Shown: positions 10,842 through 26,001 of the stretch, in pieces
Position numbering within the stretch: the first letter of the stretch is position 1
Layout: the number at the start of each line of letters is the position of its first letter
Origin: Psococerastis gibbosa
Taxonomy: Eukaryota; Arthropoda; Insecta; Psocodea; Psocidae
Length of the DNA: 64,000 bases
Reading direction: 5' to 3'
NCBI GenBank assembly: GCA_963971405.1
Contig: CAXART010000009.1
Coordinates: 62,001 to 126,000, forward strand
Program-made: the position numbers and the translations under genes
The notes under the pieces: model-generated
Database searches by the model: none
What the model saw: the letters and a program-made list of their open reading frames with translations, nothing else
Told to the model about the DNA's origin: nothing

Positions 10842-12319
10842 AATGAATTTTTTGTAGCTACATTTACACCGATGAACACGCAGGAGCAAGTGGTCAATGT
10901 TAAGTACAATACAGTGAGCCTAAATAAGCATAACTAAGACACCTTTATCTTCTTAAGACCTTTAAAAAAAATAAAATAAGTAAATAGCTATTTTTCTTAT
11001 TCTTGTCGAATGAATTTTTTTTAGCTACATTTACACCGATGAACACGCAGAAACAATTGCTCAATGTTAAGTATAATACAATGAGCCAAAATAAGCCAAA
11101 TTAAGACACCCTTATCACATCAAGACCTTTAAAAAAAATAATATAAGTAAATAGCTATTTTTTTTATTCATGTCGAATGAATTTTTTTTAGCAACATTTA
11201 AACCGATGTACACGCAGGAGCAAGTGTTCAATGTTAAGTACAATACAATGAGCCTAAATAAGCAAAATTAAGACACCTATATCTTTTAAAGACCTTTAAA
11301 AAAAATAATATAAGTAAATAGCTATTTTTTTTATTCTTGTCGAATGAATTTTTTTTAGCAACATTTAAACCGATGAACACGCAGGAGCAATTGCTCAATG
11401 TCAAGTACAATACAATGAGCCAAAATAAGCAAAATTAAGACACCTATATCTTTTTAAAACCTTTAAAAAAATAAAATAAGTAAATAGCTATTTTTCTTAT
11501 TCTTGTCGAATGAATTTTTTTTAGCTACATTTACACCGATGAACACGCAGGAGCAATTGCCCAATGTTAAGTACAATACAATGAGCCAAAATAAGCAAAA
11601 TTAAGACACCCTTATCATATCAAGACCTTTAAAAAAAATAAAATAAGTAAATAGCTATTTTTTTTATTCTTGTCGAATGAATTTTTTTTAGCAACATTTA
11701 AACCGATGTACACGCAGGAGGAATTGTTTAATATCAAGTACAATACAATGAGCCAAAATAAGCAAAATTAAGACACCTACATCTTTTAGAAACCTTTAAA
11801 AAAATAAAATAAGTAAATAGCTATTTTTCTTATTCATGTCGAATGAATTTTATTTAGCTACATTTACACCGATGAACAATCAGGAGCAATTGCTCAATAG
11901 TTAGTTCAATACAATGAGCCAAAATAAATAAAATTAAGACACCGTTATCATATCAAGACCTTTAAAAAAAATAAAATAAGTAAATAGCTATTTTTTTTAT
12001 TCTTGTCGAATGAATTTTTTTAGCAACATTTAAACCGATGAACACGCAGGAGCAATTGCTCAATGTCAAGTACAATACACTGAGCCAAAATAAGCAAAAT
12101 TAAGACACCTATATCTTTTTAAAACCTTTAAAAAAATAAAATAAGTAAATAGCTATTTTTCCTATTCTTGTCGAATGAATTTTTTTTAGCTACATTTACA
12201 CCGATGAACACGCAGGAGCAATTGCCCAATGTTAAGTACAATACAATGAGCCAAAATAAGCCAAATTAAGACACCCCCGTCATATCAAGACCTTTAAAAA
12301 AAATAATATAAGTAAATAG

Positions 12320-12490
12320 CTATTTTTTTTATTCTTGTCGAATGAATTTTTTTTAGCAACATTTAAACCGATGAACACGCAGGAGCAATTGCTCAATGTC
12401 AAGTACAATACAGTGAGCCTAAATAAGCAAAATTAAGACACCTATATCTTTATAAGACCTTTTAAAAAAATAAAATAAGTAAATAGCTAT
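12320..12490. repeat. Chimeric monomer (recombination junction)
   Basis: The left half is an AGCAACATTTAAACC monomer with CAATTGCTCAATGTCAAG. From CAGTGAGCC it continues with TAAATAAGC and ATCTTTATAAGACC, which belong to the CAAGTGGCC class. Elsewhere the left half is followed by CAGTGAGCCAAAA. The switch lies in the shared stretch ending in CAGTGAGCC, near 12,405-12,419. The same junction occurs 10,500 bp later (22,820-22,990), so it predates the large duplication. Confidence 0.8.
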
Positions 12491-15235
12491 TTTTCTTATT
12501 CTTGTCGAATGAATTTTTTTTAGCTACATTTACACCGATGAACACGCAGGAACAATTTCCCAATGTTAAGTACAATACATTGAGCCAAAATAAGCAAAAT
12601 TAAAACACCTATATCTTTTTAAAACCTTTAAAAAAAATAAAATAAGTAAATAGCTATTTTTCTTATTCTTGTCGAATGAATTTTTTTTAGCTACTTTTAC
12701 ACCGATGAACCCGCAGGAGCAATTGTTCAATGTTGAGTACAATACAATGAGCCAAAATAAGCAAAATTAAGACACCCTTATCATATCAAGACCTTTAAAA
12801 AAAATAAAATAAGTAAATAGCTATTTTTTTTATTCTTGTCGAATGAATTTTTTTTAGCAACATTTAAACCGATGTACACGCAGGAGGAATTGTTTAATAT
12901 CAAGTACGATACAATGAGCCAAAATAAGCAAAATTAAGACACCTACATCTTTTAGAAACCTTTAAAAAAATAAAATAAGTAAATAGCTATTTTTCTTATT
13001 CTTGTCGAATGAATTTTTTTTAGCTACATTTACACCGATGAACACGCAGGAGCAATTTCTCAATGTTAAGTACAATACAATGAGCCAAAATAAGCCAAAT
13101 TACGACACCCGTGTCATATCAAGACCTTAAAAAAAAAAAAAAAAGTATATAGCTATTTTTCTTATTCTTGTCGAATGAATTTTTTGTAGCTACATTTACA
13201 CCGATGAACACGCAGGAGCAAGTGGCCAATGTTAAGTACAATACAGTGAGCCTAAATAAGCAAAATTAAGACACCTATATCTTTATAAGACCTTTTAAAA
13301 AAATAAAATAAGTAAATAGCTATTTTTCTTATTCTTGTCGAATGAATTTTTTTTAGCTACATTTACACCGACGAACACAGACAAACATTTCTCAATGTTT
13401 AGTACAATACATTGAGCCAAAATAAGCAAAATTAAGACACCTTTATCTTTTAAAAACCTTTAAAAAAAATAAAATAAGTAAATAGCTATTTTTCTTATTC
13501 TTGTCGAATGAATTTTTTTTTAGCTACATTTACACCGATGAACACGCAGGAGCAATTGTTCAATGTTAAGTACAATACAATGAGCCAAAATAAGCAAAAT
13601 TTAGACACCCTTATCATATCAAGACCTTTAAAAAAAATAAAATAAGTAAATAGCTATTTTTTTTATTCTTGTCGAATGAATTTTTTTTAGCAACATTTAA
13701 ACCGATGTACACGCAGAAGCAATTGTTTAATATCAAGTACGATACAATGAGCCAAAATAAGCAAAATTAAGACACCTATATCTTTTTAAAACCTTTAAAA
13801 AAATAAAATAAGTAAATAGCTATTTTTCTTATTCTTGTCGAATGAATTTTTTTTAGCTACATTTACACCGATGAACACGCAGGAGCAATTGCTCAATGTT
13901 AATTACAATACATTGAGCCAAAATAAGCCAAATTAAGACACCCGTGTCATATCAAGACCTTTAAAAAAAATAAAATAAGTATTTAGCTAATTTTCTTATT
14001 CTTGTCGAATGAATTTTTTTTAGCTACATTTACACCGATGAACACGCAGGAGCAATTGCCCAATGTTAAGTACAATACAATGAGCCAAAATAAGCAAAAT
14101 TTAGACACCAAAATCATATCAAGACCTTTAAAAAAAATAATATAAGTAAATAGCTATTTTTTTTATTCTTGTCGAATGAATTTTTTTTAGCAACATTTAA
14201 ACCGATGAACACGCAGGAGCAATTGCTCAATGTCAAGTACAATACAGTGAGCCAAAATAAGCAAAATTAAGACACCTATATCTTTTTAAAACCTTTAAAA
14301 AAATAAAATAAGTAAATAGCTATTTTTCTTATTCTTGTCGAATGAATTTTTTTTAGCTACATTTACACCGATGAACACGCAGGAGCAATTGCTCAATGTT
14401 TATTACAATACAATGAGCCAACATAAGCCAAATTAAGACACCCGTGTCATATCAAGACCTTTAAAAAAAATAAAATAAGTAAATAGCTATTTTTCGTATT
14501 CTTGTCTAATGAATTTTTTGTAGCTACATTTACACCGATGAACACGCAGGAGCAAGTGGTCAATGTTAAGTACAATACAGTGAGCCTAAATAAGCATAAC
14601 TAAGACACCTTTATCTTCTTAAGACCTTTAAAAAAAATAAAATAAGTAAATAGCTATTTTTCTTATTCTTGTCGAATGAATTTTTTTTAGCTACATTTAC
14701 ACCGATGAACACGCAGAAACAATTGCTCAATGTTAAGTATAATACAATGAGCCAAAATAAGCCAAATTAAGACACCCTTATCACATCAAGACCTTTAAAA
14801 AAAATAATATAAGTAAATAGCTATTTTTTTTATTCATGTCGAATGAATTTTTTTTAGCAACATTTAAACCGATGTACACGCAGGAGCAAGTGTTCAATGT
14901 TAAGTACAATACAATGAGCCTAAATAAGCAAAATTAAGACACCTATATCTTTTAAAGACCTTTAAAAAAAATAATATAAGTAAATAGCTATTTTTTTTAT
15001 TCTTGTCGAATGAATTTTTTTTAGCAACATTTAAACCGATGAACACGCAGGAGCAATTGCTCAATGTCAAGTACAATACAATGAGCCAAAATAAGCAAAA
15101 TTAAGACACCTATATCTTTTTAAAACCTTTAAAAAAATAAAATAAGTAAATAGCTATTTTTCTTATTCTTGTCGAATGAATTTTTTTTAGCTACATTTAC
15201 ACCGATGAACACGCAGGAGCAATTGCCCAATGTTA

Positions 15236-18200
15236 AGTACAATACAATGAGCCAAAATAAGCAAAATTAAGACACCCTTATCATATCAAGACCTTTAAAA
15301 AAAATAAAATAAGTAAATAGCTATTTTTTTTATTCTTGTCGAATGAATTTTTTTTAGCAACATTTAAACCGATGTACACGCAGGAGGAATTGTTTAATAT
15401 CAAGTACGATACAATGAGCCAAAATAAGCAAAATTAAGACACCTACATCTTTTAGAAACCTTTAAAAAAATAAAATAAGTAAATAGCTATTTTTCTTATT
15501 CTTGTCGAATGAATTTTTTTTAGCTACATTTACACCGATGAACACGCAGGAGCAATTTCTCAATGTTAAGTACAATACAATGAGCCAAAATAAGCCAAAT
15601 TACGACACCCGTGTCATATCAAGACCTTAAAAAAAAAAAAAAAAGTATATAGCTATTTTTCTTATTCTTGTCGAATGAATTTTTTGTAGCTACATTTACA
15701 CCGATGAACACGCAGGAGCAAGTGGCCAATGTTAAGTACAATACAGTGAGCCTAAATAAGCAAAATTAAGACACCTATATCTTTATAAGACCTTTTAAAA
15801 AAATAAAATAAGTAAATAGCTATTTTTCTTATTCTTGTCGAATGAATTTTTTTTAGCTACATTTACACCGACGAACACAGACAAACATTTCTCAATGTTT
15901 AGTACAATACATTGAGCCAAAATAAGCAAAATTAAGACACCTTTATCTTTTAAAAACCTTTAAAAAAAATAAAATAATTAAATAGCTATTTTTCTTATTC
16001 TTGTCGAATGAATTTTTTTTTAGCTACATTTACACCGATGAACACGCAGGAGCAATTGTTCAATGTTAAGTACAATACAATGAGCCAAAATAAGCAAAAT
16101 TTAGACACCCTTATCATATCAAGACCTTTAAAAAAAATAAAATAAGTAAATAGCTATTTTTTTTATTCTTGTCGAATGAATTTTTTTTAGCAACATTTAA
16201 ACCGATGTACACGCAGAAGCAATTGTTTAATATCAAGTACGATACAATGAGCCAAAATAAGCAAAATTAAGACACCTATATCTTTTTAAAACCTTTAAAA
16301 AAATAAAATAAGTAAATAGCTATTTTTCTTATTCTTGTCGAATGAATTTTTTTTAGCTACATTTACACCGATGAACACGCAGGAGCAATTGCTCAATGTT
16401 AATTACAATACATTGAGCCAAAATAAGCCAAATTAAGACACCCGTGTCATATCAAGACCTTTAAAAAAAATAAAATAAGTATTTAGCTAATTTTCTTATT
16501 CTTGTCGAATGAATTTTTTTTAGCTACATTTACACCGATGAACACGCAGGAGCAATTGCCCAATGTTAAGTACAATACAATGAGCCAAAATAAGCAAAAT
16601 TTAGACACCAAAATCATATCAAGACCTTTAAAAAAAATAATATAAGTAAATAGCTATTTTTTTTATTCTTGTCGAATGAATTTTTTTTAGCAACATTTAA
16701 ACCGATGAACACGCAGGAGCAATTGCTCAATGTCAAGTACAATACAGTGAGCCAAAATAAGCAAAATTAAGACACCTATATCTTTTTAAAACCTTTAAAA
16801 AAATAAAATAAGTAAATAGCTATTTTTCTTATTCTTGTCGAATGAATTTTTTTTAGCTACATTTACACCGATGAACACGCAGGAGCAATTGCTCAATGTT
16901 TATTACAATACAATGAGCCAACATAAGCCAAATTAAGACACCCGTGTCATATCAAGACCTTTAAAAAAAATAAAATAAGTAAATAGCTATTTTTCGTATT
17001 CTTGTCTAATGAATTTTTTGTAGCTACATTTACACCGATGAACACGCAGGAGCAAGTGGCCAATGTTAAGTACAATACAGTGAGCCTAAATAAGCCAAAT
17101 TAAGACACCTATATCTTTATAAGACCTTTTAAAAAAATAAAATAAGTAAATAGCTATTTTTCTTATTCTTGTCGAATGAATTTTTTTTAGCTACATTTAC
17201 ACCGATGAACACGCAGGAACAATTTCCCAATGTTAAGTACAATACATTGAGCCAAAATAAGCAAAATTAAAACACCTATATCTTTTTAAAACCTTTAAAA
17301 AAAATAAAATAAGTAAATAGCTATTTTTCTTATTCTTGTCGAATGAATTTTTTTTAGCTACTTTTACACCGATGAACCCGCAGGAGCAATTGTTCAATGT
17401 TGAGTACAATACAATGAGCCAAAATAAGCAAAATTAAGACACCCTTATCATATCAAGACCTTTAAAAAAAATAAAATAAGTAAATAGCTATTTTTTTTAT
17501 TCTTGTCGAATGAATTTTTTTTAGCAACATTTAAACCGATGTACACGCAGGAGGAATTGTTTAATATCAAGTACGATACAATGAGCCAAAATAAGCAAAA
17601 TTAAGACACCTACATCTTTTAGAAACCTTTAAAAAAATAAAATAAGTAAATAGCTATTTTTCTTATTCTTGTCGAATGAATTTTTTTTAGCTACATTTAC
17701 ACCGATGAACACGCAGGAGCAATTTCTCAATGTTAAGTACAATACAATGAGCCAAAATAAGCCAAATTACGACACCCGTGTCATATCAAGACCTTAAAAA
17801 AAAAAAAAAAAGTATATAGCTATTTTTCTTATTCTTGTCGAATGAATTTTTTGTAGCTACATTTACACCGATGAACACGCAGGAGCAAGTGGCCAATGTT
17901 AAGTACAATACAGTGAGCCTAAATAAGCAAAATTAAGACACCTATATCTTTATAAGACCTTTTAAAAAAATAAAATAAGTAAATAGCTATTTTTCTTATT
18001 CTTGTCGAATGAATTTTTTTTAGCTACATTTACACCGACGAACACAGACAAACATTTCTCAATGTTTAGTACAATACATTGAGCCAAAATAAGCAAAATT
18101 AAGACACCTTTATCTTTTAAAAACCTTTAAAAAAAATAAAATAAGTAAATAGCTATTTTTCTTATTCTTGTCGAATGAATTTTTTTTTAGCTACATTTAC

Positions 18201-21200
18201 ACCGATGAACACGCAGGAGCAATTGTTCAATGTTAAGTACAATACAATGAGCCAAAATAAGCAAAATTTAGACACCCTTATCATATCAAGACCTTTAAAA
18301 AAAATAAAATAAGTAAATAGCTATTTTTTTTATTCTTGTCGAATGAATTTTTTTTAGCAACATTTAAACCGATGTACACGCAGAAGCAATTGTTTAATAT
18401 CAAGTACGATACAATGAGCCAAAATAAGCAAAATTAAGACACCTATATCTTTTTAAAACCTTTAAAAAAATAAAATAAGTAAATAGCTATTTTTCTTATT
18501 CTTGTCGAATGAATTTTTTTTAGCTACATTTACACCGATGAACACGCAGGAGCAATTGCTCAATGTTAATTACAATACATTGAGCCAAAATAAGCCAAAT
18601 TAAGACACCCGTGTCATATCAAGACCTTTAAAAAAAATAAAATAAGTATTTAGCTAATTTTCTTATTCTTGTCGAATGAATTTTTTTTAGCTACATTTAC
18701 ACCGATGAACACGCAGGAGCAATTGCCCAATGTTAAGTACAATACAATGAGCCAAAATAAGCAAAATTTAGACACCAAAATCATATCAAGACCTTTAAAA
18801 AAAATAATATAAGTAAATAGCTATTTTTTTTATTCTTGTCGAATGAATTTTTTTTAGCAACATTTAAACCGATGAACACGCAGGAGCAATTGCTCAATGT
18901 CAAGTACAATACAGTGAGCCAAAATAAGCAAAATTAAGACACCTATATCTTTTTAAAACCTTTAAAAAAATAAAATAAGTAAATAGCTATTTTTCTTATT
19001 CTTGTCGAATGAATTTTTTTTAGCTACATTTACACCGATGAACACGCAGGAGCAATTGCTCAATGTTTATTACAATACAATGAGCCAACATAAGCCAAAT
19101 TAAGACACCCGTGTCATATCAAGACCTTTAAAAAAAATAAAATAAGTAAATAGCTATTTTTCGTATTCTTGTCTAATGAATTTTTTGTAGCTACATTTAC
19201 ACCGATGAACACGCAGGAGCAAGTGGCCAATGTTAAGTACAATACAGTGAGCCTAAATAAGCAAAATTAAGACACCTATATCTTTATAAGACCTTTTAAA
19301 AAAATAAAATAAGTAAATAGCTATTTTTCTTATTCTTGTCGAATGAATTTTTTTTAGCTACATTTACACCGATGAACACGCAGGAACAATTTCCCAATGT
19401 TAAGTACAATACATTGAGCCAAAATAAGCAAAATTAAAACACCTATATCTTTTTAAAACCTTTAAAAAAAATAAAATAAGTAAATAGCTATTTTTCTTAT
19501 TCTTGTCGAATGAATTTTTTTTAGCTACTTTTACACCGATGAACCCGCAGGAGCAATTGTTCAATGTTGAGTACAATACAATGAGCCAAAATAAGCAAAA
19601 TTAAGACACCCTTATCATATCAAGACCTTTAAAAAAAATAAAATAAGTAAATAGCTATTTTTTTTATTCTTGTCGAATGAATTTTTTTTAGCAACATTTA
19701 AACCGATGTACACGCAGGAGGAATTGTTTAATATCAAGTACGATACAATGAGCCAAAATAAGCAAAATTAAGACACCTACATCTTTTAGAAACCTTTAAA
19801 AAAATAAAATAAGTAAATAGCTATTTTTCTTATTCTTGTCGAATGAATTTTTTTTAGCTACATTTACACCGATGAACACGCAGGAGCAATTTCTCAATGT
19901 TAAGTACAATACAATGAGCCAAAATAAGCCAAATTACGACACCCGTGTCATATCAAGACCTTAAAAAAAAAAAAAAAAGTATATAGCTATTTTTCTTATT
20001 CTTGTCGAATGAATTTTTTGTAGCTACATTTACACCGATGAACACGCAGGAGCAAGTGGCCAATGTTAAGTACAATACAGTGAGCCTAAATAAGCAAAAT
20101 TAAGACACCTATATCTTTATAAGACCTTTTAAAAAAATAAAATAAGTAAATAGCTATTTTTCTTATTCTTGTCGAATGAATTTTTTTTAGCTACATTTAC
20201 ACCGACGAACACAGACAAACATTTCTCAATGTTTAGTACAATACATTGAGCCAAAATAAGCAAAATTAAGACACCTTTATCTTTTAAAAACCTTTAAAAA
20301 AAATAAAATAAGTAAATAGCTATTTTTCTTATTCTTGTCGAATGAATTTTTTTTTAGCTACATTTACACCGATGAACACGCAGGAGCAATTGTTCAATGT
20401 TAAGTACAATACAATGAGCCAAAATAAGCAAAATTTAGACACCCTTATCATATCAAGACCTTTAAAAAAAATAAAATAAGTAAATAGCTATTTTTTTTAT
20501 TCTTGTCGAATGAATTTTTTTTAGCAACATTTAAACCGATGTACACGCAGAAGCAATTGTTTAATATCAAGTACGATACAATGAGCCAAAATAAGCAAAA
20601 TTAAGACACCTATATCTTTTTAAAACCTTTAAAAAAATAAAATAAGTAAATAGCTATTTTTCTTATTCTTGTCGAATGAATTTTTTTTAGCTACATTTAC
20701 ACCGATGAACACGCAGGAGCAATTGCTCAATGTTAATTACAATACATTGAGCCAAAATAAGCCAAATTAAGACACCCGTGTCATATCAAGACCTTTAAAA
20801 AAAATAAAATAAGTATTTAGCTAATTTTCTTATTCTTGTCGAATGAATTTTTTTTAGCTACATTTACACCGATGAACACGCAGGAGCAATTGCCCAATGT
20901 TAAGTACAATACAATGAGCCAAAATAAGCAAAATTTAGACACCAAAATCATATCAAGACCTTTAAAAAAAATAATATAAGTAAATAGCTATTTTTTTTAT
21001 TCTTGTCGAATGAATTTTTTTTAGCAACATTTAAACCGATGAACACGCAGGAGCAATTGCTCAATGTCAAGTACAATACAGTGAGCCAAAATAAGCAAAA
21101 TTAAGACACCTATATCTTTTTAAAACCTTTAAAAAAATAAAATAAGTAAATAGCTATTTTTCTTATTCTTGTCGAATGAATTTTTTTTAGCTACATTTAC

Positions 21201-21393
21201 ACCGATGAACACGCAGGAGCAATTGCTCAATGTTTATTACAATACAATGAGCCAACATAAGCCAAATTAAGACACCCGTGTCATATCAAGACCTTTAAAA
21301 AAAATAAAATAAGTAAATAGCTATTTTTCGTATTCTTGTCTAATGAATTTTTTGTAGCTACATTTACACCGATGAACACGCAGGAGCAAGTGG
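15236..21393. repeat. 13-monomer HOR array inside the second 10.5-kb copy (~2.8 units)
   Basis: Markers again recur at 2167 bp: GAGGAATTG at 15384, 17551, 19718 and CGACGAAC at 15869, 18036, 20203. The left unit is shorter than in the first array because the 10.5-kb copy starts inside it. The array ends at 21394 with the same CAAGTGGTC switch as at 10894. Confidence 0.88.
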
Positions 21394-24300
21394 TCAATGT
21401 TAAGTACAATACAGTGAGCCTAAATAAGCATAACTAAGACACCTTTATCTTCTTAAGACCTTTAAAAAAAATAAAATAAGTAAATAGCTATTTTTCTTAT
21501 TCTTGTCGAATGAATTTTTTTTAGCTACATTTACACCGATGAACACGCAGAAACAATTGCTCAATGTTAAGTATAATACAATGAGCCAAAATAAGCCAAA
21601 TTAAGACACCCTTATCACATCAAGACCTTTAAAAAAAATAATATAAGTAAATAGCTATTTTTTTTATTCATGTCGAATGAATTTTTTTTAGCAACATTTA
21701 AACCGATGTACACGCAGGAGCAAGTGTTCAATGTTAAGTACAATACAATGAGCCTAAATAAGCAAAATTAAGACACCTATATCTTTTAAAGACCTTTAAA
21801 AAAAATAATATAAGTAAATAGCTATTTTTTTTATTCTTGTCGAATGAATTTTTTTTAGCAACATTTAAACCGATGAACACGCAGGAGCAATTGCTCAATG
21901 TCAAGTACAATACAATGAGCCAAAATAAGCAAAATTAAGACACCTATATCTTTTTAAAACCTTTAAAAAAATAAAATAAGTAAATAGCTATTTTTCTTAT
22001 TCTTGTCGAATGAATTTTTTTTAGCTACATTTACACCGATGAACACGCAGGAGCAATTGCCCAATGTTAAGTACAATACAATGAGCCAAAATAAGCAAAA
22101 TTAAGACACCCTTATCATATCAAGACCTTTAAAAAAAATAAAATAAGTAAATAGCTATTTTTTTTATTCTTGTCGAATGAATTTTTTTTAGCAACATTTA
22201 AACCGATGTACACGCAGGAGGAATTGTTTAATATCAAGTACAATACAATGAGCCAAAATAAGCAAAATTAAGACACCTACATCTTTTAGAAACCTTTAAA
22301 AAAATAAAATAAGTAAATAGCTATTTTTCTTATTCATGTCGAATGAATTTTATTTAGCTACATTTACACCGATGAACAATCAGGAGCAATTGCTCAATAG
22401 TTAGTTCAATACAATGAGCCAAAATAAATAAAATTAAGACACCGTTATCATATCAAGACCTTTAAAAAAAATAAAATAAGTAAATAGCTATTTTTTTTAT
22501 TCTTGTCGAATGAATTTTTTTAGCAACATTTAAACCGATGAACACGCAGGAGCAATTGCTCAATGTCAAGTACAATACACTGAGCCAAAATAAGCAAAAT
22601 TAAGACACCTATATCTTTTTAAAACCTTTAAAAAAATAAAATAAGTAAATAGCTATTTTTCCTATTCTTGTCGAATGAATTTTTTTTAGCTACATTTACA
22701 CCGATGAACACGCAGGAGCAATTGCCCAATGTTAAGTACAATACAATGAGCCAAAATAAGCCAAATTAAGACACCCCCGTCATATCAAGACCTTTAAAAA
22801 AAATAATATAAGTAAATAGCTATTTTTTTTATTCTTGTCGAATGAATTTTTTTTAGCAACATTTAAACCGATGAACACGCAGGAGCAATTGCTCAATGTC
22901 AAGTACAATACAGTGAGCCTAAATAAGCAAAATTAAGACACCTATATCTTTATAAGACCTTTTAAAAAAATAAAATAAGTAAATAGCTATTTTTCTTATT
23001 CTTGTCGAATGAATTTTTTTTAGCTACATTTACACCGATGAACACGCAGGAACAATTTCCCAATGTTAAGTACAATACATTGAGCCAAAATAAGCAAAAT
23101 TAAAACACCTATATCTTTTTAAAACCTTTAAAAAAAATAAAATAAGTAAATAGCTATTTTTCTTATTCTTGTCGAATGAATTTTTTTTAGCTACTTTTAC
23201 ACCGATGAACCCGCAGGAGCAATTGTTCAATGTTGAGTACAATACAATGAGCCAAAATAAGCAAAATTAAGACACCCTTATCATATCAAGACCTTTAAAA
23301 AAAATAAAATAAGTAAATAGCTATTTTTTTTATTCTTGTCGAATGAATTTTTTTTAGCAACATTTAAACCGATGTACACGCAGGAGGAATTGTTTAATAT
23401 CAAGTACGATACAATGAGCCAAAATAAGCAAAATTAAGACACCTACATCTTTTAGAAACCTTTAAAAAAATAAAATAAGTAAATAGCTATTTTTCTTATT
23501 CTTGTCGAATGAATTTTTTTTAGCTACATTTACACCGATGAACACGCAGGAGCAATTTCTCAATGTTAAGTACAATACAATGAGCCAAAATAAGCCAAAT
23601 TACGACACCCGTGTCATATCAAGACCTTAAAAAAAAAAAAAAAAGTATATAGCTATTTTTCTTATTCTTGTCGAATGAATTTTTTGTAGCTACATTTACA
23701 CCGATGAACACGCAGGAGCAAGTGGCCAATGTTAAGTACAATACAGTGAGCCTAAATAAGCAAAATTAAGACACCTATATCTTTATAAGACCTTTTAAAA
23801 AAATAAAATAAGTAAATAGCTATTTTTCTTATTCTTGTCGAATGAATTTTTTTTAGCTACATTTACACCGACGAACACAGACAAACATTTCTCAATGTTT
23901 AGTACAATACATTGAGCCAAAATAAGCAAAATTAAGACACCTTTATCTTTTAAAAACCTTTAAAAAAAATAAAATAAGTAAATAGCTATTTTTCTTATTC
24001 TTGTCGAATGAATTTTTTTTTAGCTACATTTACACCGATGAACACGCAGGAGCAATTGTTCAATGTTAAGTACAATACAATGAGCCAAAATAAGCAAAAT
24101 TTAGACACCCTTATCATATCAAGACCTTTAAAAAAAATAAAATAAGTAAATAGCTATTTTTTTTATTCTTGTCGAATGAATTTTTTTTAGCAACATTTAA
24201 ACCGATGTACACGCAGAAGCAATTGTTTAATATCAAGTACGATACAATGAGCCAAAATAAGCAAAATTAAGACACCTATATCTTTTTAAAACCTTTAAAA

Positions 24301-26001
24301 AAATAAAATAAGTAAATAGCTATTTTTCTTATTCTTGTCGAATGAATTTTTTTTAGCTACATTTACACCGATGAACACGCAGGAGCAATTGCTCAATGTT
24401 AATTACAATACATTGAGCCAAAATAAGCCAAATTAAGACACCCGTGTCATATCAAGACCTTTAAAAAAAATAAAATAAGTATTTAGCTAATTTTCTTATT
24501 CTTGTCGAATGAATTTTTTTTAGCTACATTTACACCGATGAACACGCAGGAGCAATTGCCCAATGTTAAGTACAATACAATGAGCCAAAATAAGCAAAAT
24601 TTAGACACCAAAATCATATCAAGACCTTTAAAAAAAATAATATAAGTAAATAGCTATTTTTTTTATTCTTGTCGAATGAATTTTTTTTAGCAACATTTAA
24701 ACCGATGAACACGCAGGAGCAATTGCTCAATGTCAAGTACAATACAGTGAGCCAAAATAAGCAAAATTAAGACACCTATATCTTTTTAAAACCTTTAAAA
24801 AAATAAAATAAGTAAATAGCTATTTTTCTTATTCTTGTCGAATGAATTTTTTTTAGCTACATTTACACCGATGAACACGCAGGAGCAATTGCTCAATGTT
24901 TATTACAATACAATGAGCCAACATAAGCCAAATTAAGACACCCGTGTCATATCAAGACCTTTAAAAAAAATAAAATAAGTAAATAGCTATTTTTCGTATT
25001 CTTGTCTAATGAATTTTTTGTAGCTACATTTACACCGATGAACACGCAGGAGCAAGTGGTCAATGTTAAGTACAATACAGTGAGCCTAAATAAGCATAAC
25101 TAAGACACCTTTATCTTCTTAAGACCTTTAAAAAAAATAAAATAAGTAAATAGCTATTTTTCTTATTCTTGTCGAATGAATTTTTTTTAGCTACATTTAC
25201 ACCGATGAACACGCAGAAACAATTGCTCAATGTTAAGTATAATACAATGAGCCAAAATAAGCCAAATTAAGACACCCTTATCACATCAAGACCTTTAAAA
25301 AAAATAATATAAGTAAATAGCTATTTTTTTTATTCATGTCGAATGAATTTTTTTTAGCAACATTTAAACCGATGTACACGCAGGAGCAAGTGTTCAATGT
25401 TAAGTACAATACAATGAGCCTAAATAAGCAAAATTAAGACACCTATATCTTTTAAAGACCTTTAAAAAAAATAATATAAGTAAATAGCTATTTTTTTTAT
25501 TCTTGTCGAATGAATTTTTTTTAGCAACATTTAAACCGATGAACACGCAGGAGCAATTGCTCAATGTCAAGTACAATACAATGAGCCAAAATAAGCAAAA
25601 TTAAGACACCTATATCTTTTTAAAACCTTTAAAAAAATAAAATAAGTAAATAGCTATTTTTCTTATTCTTGTCGAATGAATTTTTTTTAGCTACATTTAC
25701 ACCGATGAACACGCAGGAGCAATTGCCCAATGTTAAGTACAATACAATGAGCCAAAATAAGCAAAATTAAGACACCCTTATCATATCAAGACCTTTAAAA
25801 AAAATAAAATAAGTAAATAGCTATTTTTTTTATTCTTGTCGAATGAATTTTTTTTAGCAACATTTAAACCGATGTACACGCAGGAGGAATTGTTTAATAT
25901 CAAGTACGATACAATGAGCCAAAATAAGCAAAATTAAGACACCTACATCTTTTAGAAACCTTTAAAAAAATAAAATAAGTAAATAGCTATTTTTCTTATT
26001 C
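15236..26001. repeat. 63-monomer, 10,500-bp segment, tandem copy 2 plus 266 bp
   Basis: The second copy keeps rare variants of the first, such as T at 15978 (AATTAA) and C at 17096 (GCCAAAT), and even A-run lengths. The match ends at 26002, where CATGTCG replaces CTTGTCG. After it the array passes into the 11-monomer tandem. Near identity means the duplication is recent relative to divergence among monomers. Confidence 0.92.

Larger units (their letters stand above)
4736..15235. repeat. 63-monomer, 10,500-bp segment, tandem copy 1
   Basis: Bases 4736-15501 match 15236-26001 at an exact offset of 10,500 bp. Reading line by line I saw two substitutions: A5049 versus G15549 and C7434 versus T17934. 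The segment includes almost three 13-mer HOR copies, the divergent AACAATCAGG/AATAGTTAG monomer (11875), the T7 CACTGAG monomer, a CCCCCGTC monomer and a chimeric monomer near 12,400. Unequal crossover or replication restart would give such a long tandem copy; an assembly duplication must also be considered. Confidence 0.92.
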
